DNA of 33,587 nucleotides from positions 1 through 33,587 of the forward strand of contig JAFZWW010000119.1 of the NCBI GenBank assembly GCA_017617005.1. Reading direction: 5' to 3'. This stretch comes from Lachnospiraceae bacterium (GTDB taxonomy: Bacteria; Bacillota; Clostridia; Lachnospirales; Lachnospiraceae). Each line of letters opens with the position of its first letter. The stretch's first letter is position 1. This document shows positions 15,339-23,382 of the stretch, piece by piece. Made by a program: the position numbers and the translations under genes. The notes under the pieces were generated by a model, which ran no database searches, had not been told where the DNA came from, and worked only from the letters and a program-made list of their open reading frames with translations.

Positions 15339-17010
15339 AGGCCTTCCCGCAAATAAAGGAATAGTGATGGGACGCATCAGGGAAAGATCTGCTGCATCGA
15401 AGGCTTCCGCAGAACCGGAAGTCTTCGACGCGGATCTTGAGAGGATGCGTTTTTTTGACGCACTGCTCGAATTCGAAGGCGATATGAAAAAACTCGCCTC
15501 ATCCGCTCACAGTAAAGAGGGAAAGGATATCATCCAGGGACAGATCATGATAGCCAGGGATCCCGTGCTGTCTGATGAGGTCACTGGTCTTATCGATTCC
15601 GGGAAGAGAGCGGGTGAAGCACTTGACCGCGCATGCAGGAAGTATGAGGAAATCCTCAGGGCTTCCGGAGATGAACTGTTCATGGAAAGATGCGAGGATC
15701 TGTTCGAGGTTAAGAGCGGGATCCTTACCCGTATGGGAGAAAGCACCGGCAAGGCGGAGGAAGAAGTAAAATCTGACGGAGATGTCATTTTTGCAGAAAG
15801 ACTCAGTGCCGCGGAGATAATAAGTCTTCAGGATGACGGAATAAAGGCTGTTGTCATGAAAACGGGGACGGCCACATCACATGTTGCCGTGATACTGCGT
15901 TCCATGGGAATAACCGCGGTGTTCGGTGTGGCATATGGCAGCGAGTATGCGACGGGCGGAACCGAATGCATCGTTGACGGAAACAGGGGAGTTGTCATCA
16001 TCTCTCCTACAGATGACGAGAAGAACGCATATAAAAAAGTCATCGAAGCATCGGGCGATGAGAATAAGGCGGCAAAAGAGCCTTATGCGCCCAGTGTCAC
16101 GATGGACGGCGTCACGATAGACGTGATGTGCAATATCGGATTCGAAAAGGTTCCCGGTATAGTATCTGCATCGGACGGAGCCGGACTTGTGCGCACCGAA
16201 TTCTTATTTATGAACGGAAGTGTGATCCCTACCGAAGATGACCAGACAGATGTGTACACACATATCGCAGATTCCTTCTACGGAAAACCCGTTGTCATAA
16301 GAACGCTTGATGCCGGCGGAGATAAGGATATTGTTTCGGCATCGGGCCGTATACATGAAGAAAACCCAGCGCTCGGAGTAAGAGGCCTCAGGGCAAGTCT
16401 TTCCGACCGTGCACTTTTTAAGTGCCAGATACGCGCTGTCTTGCGTGCATCCCACGGGCGTGACGTAAGCATCCTTGTTCCCATGGTCACTTCGATCGGG
16501 GAGATACTGGATGTCAGAAAGATCATAGAAGAATGCAGGTCTGAGCTCGGTGCGGAGAAGGTTGCGTACAGAAATGACATCAAGCTCGGATGTATGATAG
16601 AAACTCCGGCAGCCGTTCTGTGTGCCGACAGTCTTGCGGGAGATGTGGACTTTTTCTCGATAGGCACCAACGATCTTGCACAGTACATCATGTGTGCAGA
16701 CAGGACCAATCCCCTTATGTCGGAGCTGTGCAGCATTTATCAGCCGGCGGTCCTTCGTGCCGTAAAGAGGGTATGCGACTGTGCAGCGTCCGCGGGTATT
16801 CCCGTTACGATATGCGGTGAAGCGGCTTCCTATCCCGACATACTTCCCGTATTCATAGGGATGGGTGTCAGGTCGTTCAGCGTTGATCCCCACAGGGTTC
16901 CCGATATGAAGAGACAGATCAGGAAGCTCAATGTGTGGAGCTGCAGGGAAATGTCGGAAATGATATTAAAGGCCGAGACTAAAGCAGATATAGAAAAACT
17001 CATCAGGTAA
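15328..17010 (+). CDS. ptsI: PTS Enzyme I (phosphoenolpyruvate-protein phosphotransferase)
   Basis: 560 residues, close to the usual 570. Order: N-terminal strand GLPANKGIVMG, HPr-binding helical domain (about 25-140), phospho-histidine domain with TATSHVAVILR (His185), then the PEP-binding barrel with RTEFLFM, RTLDAGGDK, GCMIETPAA, FFSIGTNDLAQY and ICGEAAS (catalytic Cys). It takes phosphate from PEP and passes it to HPr, the first step of all PTS uptake. The active-site segment TGTATSH is slightly unlike the usual GGRTSH. The start overlaps fruK by 11 nt. A second, shortened Enzyme I homologue is encoded in the same transcription unit at 26008. HPr is not in this window. Confidence 0.93.
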   Translation: MKYKGLPANKGIVMGRIRERSAASKASAEPEVFDADLERMRFFDALLEFEGDMKKLASSAHSKEGKDIIQGQIMIARDPVLSDEVTGLIDSGKRAGEALDRACRKYEEILRASGDELFMERCEDLFEVKSGILTRMGESTGKAEEEVKSDGDVIFAERLSAAEIISLQDDGIKAVVMKTGTATSHVAVILRSMGITAVFGVAYGSEYATGGTECIVDGNRGVVIISPTDDEKNAYKKVIEASGDENKAAKEPYAPSVTMDGVTIDVMCNIGFEKVPGIVSASDGAGLVRTEFLFMNGSVIPTEDDQTDVYTHIADSFYGKPVVIRTLDAGGDKDIVSASGRIHEENPALGVRGLRASLSDRALFKCQIRAVLRASHGRDVSILVPMVTSIGEILDVRKIIEECRSELGAEKVAYRNDIKLGCMIETPAAVLCADSLAGDVDFFSIGTNDLAQYIMCADRTNPLMSELCSIYQPAVLRAVKRVCDCAASAGIPVTICGEAASYPDILPVFIGMGVRSFSVDPHRVPDMKRQIRKLNVWSCREMSEMILKAETKADIEKLIR

Positions 17011-17015
17011 TTTTC

Positions 17016-18449
17016 TTGAACCACGAAGAAGCAAAACAATATAATAAGATGATACTCACTCCGCCGGGAAAGCTGATCTTCACTCTGGCGGTCCCGACGG
17101 TGGTCAGTATGCTGATCACGATGATCTACAATCTGGTCGATGCGTACTTTGTAGGAAAGCTCGGCAAAAGTGCGAGTGCGGCGATCGGAATAGTTATGAC
17201 GTTCCAGACCGTGTTCCAGGCCTTCGGCTTTATGTATGGTCAGGGATCGGGATCCAAGATCGCACGACTTCTGGCCGTGGGAAAAAAAGAAGAAGCCGAC
17301 CGCATACTGACTTTCGGTATTGCGGCTTCTTTTATGTCGGGTCTTGTTCTTATGCTTCTGGGTCTGGTCTTCATCGATCCTCTGATACATCTCATGAGCA
17401 CGGATACAATATTTCCCTATGCCAAGACCTATGCCCTCTTTATCATAATCTCCGGACCGGTACTTTCGGTCAGCTGCGTTCTCAATAATGTCATGAGATA
17501 TGAGGGCAGGGCGTTTTTTGCAATGTTTGGTCTTGTATCGGGCGGTGTGCTCAATATGATCCTGGATCCGATACTTATGTTCGGTTTCGGAATGGAGATA
17601 CGCGGAGCGGCGATCGCAACAATGGTCTCTCAATTTGTGAGCCTCGGGATCCTGCTTTATATGTTCCTTTCACACAGGGCGATCAGTTCCATAAGATTGA
17701 GATATCTTAAGCTCCCCGCAGGAGAGATTGCTACGAGTGTTTTCGATATCATAAAGACAGGCTTTCCCTCACTGCTCAGACAGCTCTGTGCAACTCTTTC
17801 CACTTCCATACTAAACATCGTTTCCAAGCCCTTCGGGGATGCGGCGATGGCTGCAATGACGATAGACGGATGGGTGCTGATGTTCATAGGAAGCACGATG
17901 ATCGGAATAGGACAGGGATTCCAGCCTGTTTCGGCATTCAATTACGGATCGAAAAAATATAAGAGACTGAAGCGCGCATGCTTCGTTACCTGGAGAGCGG
18001 GAACTCTCCTTATGGGTGTGCTTGCGGTGCTCGGATTCATATTCTCCTCGGATGTCATAAAACTGTTCGTCAAGGATGAGGAGATAGATCTGGTCCTGCA
18101 TTACGGCGTTCCGGCACTCAGGTTCATGTGCATTGCGGTGGTGGTACAGCCGGCTTCGGTCGTGGGGAATATGCTCTTCCAGAGTATAGGTGATGCAAAG
18201 AAGGCTTCGTTTTTGTCCATGTTAAGATCGGGACTCTGCTATATACCGCTCCTTCTTTTGCTGCCTCCGTTCATGGGATTTCTCGGGATACAGTGTTCGC
18301 AGATGATTGCGGATATACTTTCTGCGATCATCTCCGTTCCTTTTGTAATAAAGTTTTTGAAGAGTATTCCCTCCGAGGATATAAGTACCGTTCAGGATGA
18401 AAGATATGCCGAGTATGTAAAGAGTAAGGAGAGCGTCACGGATGTCTGA
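17016..18449 (+). CDS. MATE family efflux transporter
   Basis: 477 residues, about twelve membrane segments in two similar halves, with typical MATE sequence: an opening of LIFTLAVPTVVSMLITMIYNLVDAYFVGKLG, shown here only by its landmarks PTVVSML and VDAYFVGKLG, and in the second half FNYGSKKYKR and the proline-containing helices. Such proteins export drugs or metabolites using Na+ or H+ gradients; the substrate is unknown. The start is taken as TTG 17016 five nt after ptsI; the first ATG at 17049 would give a shorter N terminus. It overlaps copA by 8 nt. Confidence 0.9.
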   Translation: MNHEEAKQYNKMILTPPGKLIFTLAVPTVVSMLITMIYNLVDAYFVGKLGKSASAAIGIVMTFQTVFQAFGFMYGQGSGSKIARLLAVGKKEEADRILTFGIAASFMSGLVLMLLGLVFIDPLIHLMSTDTIFPYAKTYALFIIISGPVLSVSCVLNNVMRYEGRAFFAMFGLVSGGVLNMILDPILMFGFGMEIRGAAIATMVSQFVSLGILLYMFLSHRAISSIRLRYLKLPAGEIATSVFDIIKTGFPSLLRQLCATLSTSILNIVSKPFGDAAMAAMTIDGWVLMFIGSTMIGIGQGFQPVSAFNYGSKKYKRLKRACFVTWRAGTLLMGVLAVLGFIFSSDVIKLFVKDEEIDLVLHYGVPALRFMCIAVVVQPASVVGNMLFQSIGDAKKASFLSMLRSGLCYIPLLLLLPPFMGFLGIQCSQMIADILSAIISVPFVIKFLKSIPSEDISTVQDERYAEYVKSKESVTDV

Positions 18450-20982
18450 GTATTCCAGATACAAGATAACCGGTATGAGCTGCGCCGCATGTCAGGCACA
18501 TGTCGAAAAGGCTGTGTCAGATGTCGGCGGTGTCACCAAATGTGAGGTTTCCCTGCTCACGAATTCCATGAATGTGGAAGGAAGCGCATTGCCTGAAGAT
18601 ATCATAAAGGCTGTTGAAAACGCCGGATACGGAGCAAGTATTTCCGAAGGCGCCGGCGCCGGTACGGTGACCGAAGACGATCTTAAGGATACCGAAACCC
18701 CGAAGCTTCTCCGCAGGCTTATCACGTCCGTGATCCTTCTCGTCATACTTATGTATTTCAGCATGGGTGTGATGATGTTCGACCTTCCCGTTCCGGTAGG
18801 ACTTACTCATACCGGGGTGATTACGATCGAAGCGATTCTTTCAGGTATTATCCTGTTTATAAACAGAAAATTTTTCACAAGCGGTTTTAATGCTCTTATT
18901 CATAAAGCACCGAATATGGATACACTCGTTGCGATGGGTGCGGGTGTTTCGTATATCTACAGCATGGTGAATCTCATCAGGGCATTCGTTATCTGCCGTG
19001 AGGAAGCACTGGATATCATGATGAACGAGCTGTATTTCGAATCGGCAGCGATGATAGTCACGCTCATCACCATAGGAAAAACTCTCGAAAGCTACAGCAA
19101 GGGACGCACCACCGATGCACTGAAGAGCCTTATGAAGCTTGCACCGAAGTCCGCAGTCGTTATCCGGAACGGAAAAGAGACCGAGGTTCCGATCGAAGAA
19201 GTGGCTGTGGGTGACATATTCGCAGTAAGACCCGGAGAGAATATTCCCGTCGATGGGATAGTGGTAAACGGAAGCAGCGCGGTAAATGAATCCGCACTTA
19301 CGGGAGAATCGATACCGGTAGATAAGGGACCGGGTGATAAGGTCTCTGCGGCATGCACCAATCTTTCCGGACCTCTGACATGCAGGGCAGAGAGGGTTGG
19401 TGAGGACACGACTCTTTCCGAGATAATAAGGATGGTAAGGGATGCATCTTCCACCAAAGCCCCGATTGCGAGAATAGCCGACAAGGTATCGGGCATATTT
19501 GTTCCTTCGGTCATAGGAATCGCATTCGCTGTATTTGTCATATGGCTGATCGTCGGCGGAGAACTTTCCTATGCGCTTACCAGGGCAATAACAGTGCTTG
19601 TCGTCAGCTGCCCGTGCGCACTCGGGCTTGCGACACCCGTTGCGATCATGGTCGGAAACGGAGTCGGTGCAAAGAACGGTATTCTTTTCAAAACCTCCGC
19701 ATCTCTTGAGGAAGCGGGCAGGAGCAGGATCGCGGTGCTTGATAAGACGGGCACTCTTACAAAGGGTGATCCGGTCGTTACGGATGTGCTGCCGGCTGCG
19801 GGGATTACCGAAGAATATCTTTTAAAGAATGCGTATTCGATCGAAACGGGAAGCGAGCATCCGCTTGCAAAGGCTGTGGTAACATATGCCGAAGCAAGAA
19901 GGATACCACATTTTGAAATGACCGGACTCAGGGTCTATCCCGGAAACGGACTTGCCGGTGAGACTGAAGGCAGTGTGATAAGGGGCGGAAACGAAAGATT
20001 CATTTCGGAACACGGCACGCGTACGGATGAAATGAAGGATGCCGCCACAAAACTTGCATCCGCCGGAAAGACACCGATGTATTTTTCGGAAGGTGATAAA
20101 CTTCTGGGAATCATTGCGGTCAGCGACGTTCTCAAGGAGGATTCCGCAAAAGCGGTATCGGAACTTAAGGGACTCGGACTCAGGGTTGTGATGCTTACCG
20201 GTGATAACGGACTTACCGCTGCGGAGATCGGAAAGCAGTCGGGTGTGGATGAGATCGTTTCGGGAGTTCTTCCGAACGGAAAGGAAGCTGTGATAAAGAA
20301 GCTCCGTGAGTACGGAAGGGTGCTCATGGTTGGTGACGGAATAAATGATGCACCTGCACTTACCTCAGCCGATACCGGAATGGCGATCGGCGCGGGCACG
20401 GATGTTGCGATAGATGCGGGTGATGTCGTGCTTATGAGATCATCGCTTTCCGATGTGAGCGCGGCACTCAGACTTTCAAGGAAAACACTTACCGTAATAC
20501 ACGAGAATCTCTTCTGGGCGTTCATTTATAATATTCTGCTCATTCCCGTAGCGGCAGGTGCGTTCGCGGAGATCGGATTACAGATGAGTCCCATGTTCGG
20601 TGCGGCGGCGATGAGCCTTTCAAGCTTTACCGTATGTATGAACGCTCTCCGTCTGAATCTTTTCAGGCTGCATGACCCTGCGGGAGACAGAGCGCCGCGT
20701 GATTTTGACAGAGAACGCAAACTGTTGGATAATGGGGAAAAATCAGATTTTTCCGAAATAAAGGAGACGGCAATGACTAAGACCATAAGTATCGAAGGAA
20801 TGATGTGTTCACACTGCGAAGCATCCGTAAAGAAAGCGCTGGAAGCTGTCGAGGGTGTTGTTTCCGCCGATGTTTCCCACGAAAAGGGAAACGCGGTTGT
20901 GAGCCTTTCATCGGAGGTTTCCGATGATGTTCTCAGAAAAGCGGTTGAAGACAAGGATTATAAAGTTACCGGTATCGAATGA
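18442..20982 (+). CDS. copA: Copper-exporting P1B-type ATPase with N- and C-terminal metal-binding domains
   Basis: 846 residues. N-terminal HMA domain (about 5-68) with GMSCAAC; membrane helices; actuator TGES; transport motif CPC (390-392); phosphorylation site DKTGTLT (Asp434); HP locus GSEHPLAKA; GDGINDAP hinge. After the last helix a 30-residue charged linker leads to a second HMA domain (778-846) with GMMCSHC. CPC and HMA motifs indicate Cu(I) export from the cytoplasm; silver is also possible. The C-terminal HMA is not usual for CopA and looks like a fused CopZ chaperone. AAGGAG six nt before Met778 could start free chaperone (see separate entry). It overlaps the MATE gene upstream and the next gene by 4 nt. 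Confidence 0.95.
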   Translation: MSEYSRYKITGMSCAACQAHVEKAVSDVGGVTKCEVSLLTNSMNVEGSALPEDIIKAVENAGYGASISEGAGAGTVTEDDLKDTETPKLLRRLITSVILLVILMYFSMGVMMFDLPVPVGLTHTGVITIEAILSGIILFINRKFFTSGFNALIHKAPNMDTLVAMGAGVSYIYSMVNLIRAFVICREEALDIMMNELYFESAAMIVTLITIGKTLESYSKGRTTDALKSLMKLAPKSAVVIRNGKETEVPIEEVAVGDIFAVRPGENIPVDGIVVNGSSAVNESALTGESIPVDKGPGDKVSAACTNLSGPLTCRAERVGEDTTLSEIIRMVRDASSTKAPIARIADKVSGIFVPSVIGIAFAVFVIWLIVGGELSYALTRAITVLVVSCPCALGLATPVAIMVGNGVGAKNGILFKTSASLEEAGRSRIAVLDKTGTLTKGDPVVTDVLPAAGITEEYLLKNAYSIETGSEHPLAKAVVTYAEARRIPHFEMTGLRVYPGNGLAGETEGSVIRGGNERFISEHGTRTDEMKDAATKLASAGKTPMYFSEGDKLLGIIAVSDVLKEDSAKAVSELKGLGLRVVMLTGDNGLTAAEIGKQSGVDEIVSGVLPNGKEAVIKKLREYGRVLMVGDGINDAPALTSADTGMAIGAGTDVAIDAGDVVLMRSSLSDVSAALRLSRKTLTVIHENLFWAFIYNILLIPVAAGAFAEIGLQMSPMFGAAAMSLSSFTVCMNALRLNLFRLHDPAGDRAPRDFDRERKLLDNGEKSDFSEIKETAMTKTISIEGMMCSHCEASVKKALEAVEGVVSADVSHEKGNAVVSLSSEVSDDVLRKAVEDKDYKVTGIE
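20773..20982 (+). CDS. Possible internally initiated CopZ-like copper chaperone within copA
   Basis: The last 69 codons of copA encode a complete HMA domain starting MTKTISIEGMMCSHCEAS, the exact extent of a free CopZ chaperone. Its ATG (20773) is preceded by AAGGAG (20761-20766) with 6-nt spacing, as good as any ribosome binding site in the window. An 8-bp hairpin (20736-20754) sits just upstream. This arrangement suggests either an internal start making a separate chaperone, or a former separate copZ fused to copA. The reading frame is the same as copA. Production of free protein is inference. Confidence 0.55.
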   Translation: MTKTISIEGMMCSHCEASVKKALEAVEGVVSADVSHEKGNAVVSLSSEVSDDVLRKAVEDKDYKVTGIE

Positions 20983-22205
20983 AGAAACTAAAGGTATCCA
21001 AGATAACAAAGATTGCATATTTCCTGCTTCTTGCGGCATATACGGTCCTTATGTTCGTGCTGTTCAGAAATCAGGCATTCCACATTGAATACCAGTACTA
21101 CGGTTCGGATGTGGATGCGTACATTCTGGAGATGCTGGGGATCGACAGCGGGTTTGATTTTCCTTATCCCGTTTATTTCATGCTGGGAAAATTCATCGGA
21201 CTTTTCTGCAATGTACATATGGGAGCGGCTCTTTCCGCCACGATACTCAATTCGGTATCTCCCGCGGTGCTCTCATATTTCATGCTGAAGGAGCTTACTC
21301 CGCTCGTGCCGGAAAAGAATAAGAACAGGACCGCCTTCGAAGGCTTTATCCTGCTCGTGACATATTCTATATTCTTTGTTTCTATGCTCTATCCTCCCGA
21401 GGGAATATATCTTCCGGGAATGACACTTAAGAACCTCGGTGTTTTCAGTGCGAATCCCTATTATAACCAGACTTATCTTGCGGCAAGGGGATTTGCGATC
21501 GTCACATTCTTTCTTTTCGCACACATACTGACCTATTATGAGGATCATGCCGACAAGAAGGAGTACATTGCGTTTTCCGCATTCCTTCTCCTTGCGACTC
21601 TCACCAAGCCGAGCTTTACATTTGTGCTCGTTACAGCCGCAGCGGTACATATGATCGTAAGACTGATCATATCGAGAGGAAAGAAGTTCAGGGAATTCCT
21701 GTATCTTCTCGCAACGGCGGTTCCCACCTTCATCACTCTCATCATCCAGTTCGGCGGCGTGTTCGGCTCTTCTTCACACGCGGGAGCGGACGGCGGTATC
21801 GGATTTGCGATCGGTAAAGCATGGAGCGTTTATACGGGAAACATCGTGCTTGCGGTAATGCTCGCAAATGCGTTCCCCGGAGTGGTGATGCTCCTCAACC
21901 TTAAGCGCTTCAGGGATAACAAGACCTTCCTTCTTGCATGGGAAGTCATGATGGCCGGATTCCTTGAGTTCTTATGTTTCTATGAAAAGGGTGACAGATT
22001 CGTTCACTGCAATTTTGCGTGGGGATATATCTACGGAATATTCTTCGTGTTTGTTGCGGGATTGATGCTTCTTATCGAAAACACCGTAAAGAAAAAACAG
22101 CCCATGCCTATTCTCATATTTGAATGGGCGGTCTATGTATGGCATCTGGGATGCGGCATAGCGTTCTTTGCAATGCTTTATATGGGAGGATACTTCTATG
22201 TCTGA
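20979..22205 (+). CDS. Polytopic membrane protein, GT-C-like, paralogue 1
   Basis: 408 residues with about ten membrane helices. I do not recognise a named family. After the first helix comes an external loop with acidic YGSDVDAY, and an NPYYNQTYLAARG segment; later LTKPSF and HCNFAWGYIYG. The next gene's product shares this plan (YESDLPAH, WHNSTYLMMK, AAKPNF, DANFSWGYAF), so the two are diverged tandem copies. Acidic residues in the first external loop and many helices fit GT-C polyprenyl-sugar glycosyltransferases; this is inference. Start ATG 20979 overlaps the copA stop (ATGA), without a strong ribosome binding site, implying coupled translation. Confidence 0.7.
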   Translation: MKKLKVSKITKIAYFLLLAAYTVLMFVLFRNQAFHIEYQYYGSDVDAYILEMLGIDSGFDFPYPVYFMLGKFIGLFCNVHMGAALSATILNSVSPAVLSYFMLKELTPLVPEKNKNRTAFEGFILLVTYSIFFVSMLYPPEGIYLPGMTLKNLGVFSANPYYNQTYLAARGFAIVTFFLFAHILTYYEDHADKKEYIAFSAFLLLATLTKPSFTFVLVTAAAVHMIVRLIISRGKKFREFLYLLATAVPTFITLIIQFGGVFGSSSHAGADGGIGFAIGKAWSVYTGNIVLAVMLANAFPGVVMLLNLKRFRDNKTFLLAWEVMMAGFLEFLCFYEKGDRFVHCNFAWGYIYGIFFVFVAGLMLLIENTVKKKQPMPILIFEWAVYVWHLGCGIAFFAMLYMGGYFYV

Positions 22206-23376
22206 GACATCGAAACGTCCTTCGGCCGCACATATTATCGCGACGGTGCTGATCACGGTCTATGTCGGGGCATGCATCTACATGTACTTCATGTTCATGG
22301 GCTGGACCGAAGGTGCGGTATACGAATCGGATCTTCCGGCACACATCAGTCTTGCGGTGGATAACAGGCTGATCTACTCACTGATATCTATCATCATCAT
22401 TGCACTTGACCGCATTCATCTGATGGTGCTGCTTCCTCTGATCCTCGGTGCGTTCGCGGGGATGTCGGTGTATTTCACTTACAGACTCATTGTTGAAGTC
22501 ACGGATCACCGCATCGGTATTTACACTGCGGAGATCATGGCGCTTTTCCTGAACCTCTTTATGCCTTGTTATATCAGGGGGCTTTCGAGCGGACGCTATA
22601 TGGGAATGCATACCGCATCCATCTGGCACAACTCCACATACCTCATGATGAAGTGGATGGGGCTCTGGACTCTCCTGATATATTTTAATATCGAGAAAGA
22701 CTTCTCGAAGAAACTGACAAAAAAGTCATATTCACTTTTTACCGTTGCACTGACACTCACGACCGCGGCCAAGCCCAACTTCATCCTGGCCGTCGCGCCG
22801 GTGATGCTCGTATTTCTCATCATCGATCTCGTGAAAAAGAGTGCGCCTGCGGGAAAACTTCTGCTTTTTGCGACATCGGTCATTCCGTCGTTTCTGATCA
22901 TGTTCCTCCAGAACAAGGCACTGTATGATGTGAACAACGGAAGCAACCATATCGTTATCGCACCGGGAAGGGCGATGGGAGTTCATGCATCGAACATACT
23001 CGCGGTAAGCGTGCTTTCGATATTATTCCCGCTCATGGTGCTTTTATGGCACGGAAAGGAATTTTTTAAGAACAGGGTTCTTCTTTTCGCGTGGATGAGT
23101 GCGGGTGTCGGCTTCCTTCAGTATTTCCTTTTCAGTGAATTCGGAGCAAGGGATATGGATGCGAACTTCAGCTGGGGTTACGCATTCACGATAATCCTGA
23201 TCTTCGGCATCTCACTCATATTGTGGATTGACGATATGAAGAAGTTCAGGGAAGCGGGTATTGTTTCCAGGGTGTATCTGTCTCTCTGCGGGATCGTGCT
23301 TTTGTATCATACTTACTGCGGCGTCCTTTTCTTCGAAAGGATAGTCCGCGGCGTTTCATATATGATGTGGGGTTAA
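22198..23376 (+). CDS. Polytopic membrane protein, GT-C-like, paralogue 2
   Basis: 392 residues with about ten membrane helices, related to the preceding gene (shared SDxxAxI loop motif, HNSTY, KPNF and NFSWGY motifs at matching places). The start is set at ATG 22198 (MSETSKRPS), because GGGAGGA lies seven nt upstream; an earlier in-frame ATG at 22168 has no such site. It overlaps the end of paralogue 1 by 8 nt. No catalytic family can be named with certainty; a lipid-linked glycosyltransferase or envelope polymer enzyme is a guess from topology and the neighbouring DUF6020-like protein. Confidence 0.7.
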   Translation: MSETSKRPSAAHIIATVLITVYVGACIYMYFMFMGWTEGAVYESDLPAHISLAVDNRLIYSLISIIIIALDRIHLMVLLPLILGAFAGMSVYFTYRLIVEVTDHRIGIYTAEIMALFLNLFMPCYIRGLSSGRYMGMHTASIWHNSTYLMMKWMGLWTLLIYFNIEKDFSKKLTKKSYSLFTVALTLTTAAKPNFILAVAPVMLVFLIIDLVKKSAPAGKLLLFATSVIPSFLIMFLQNKALYDVNNGSNHIVIAPGRAMGVHASNILAVSVLSILFPLMVLLWHGKEFFKNRVLLFAWMSAGVGFLQYFLFSEFGARDMDANFSWGYAFTIILIFGISLILWIDDMKKFREAGIVSRVYLSLCGIVLLYHTYCGVLFFERIVRGVSYMMWG

Positions 23377-23382
23377 TTGACA

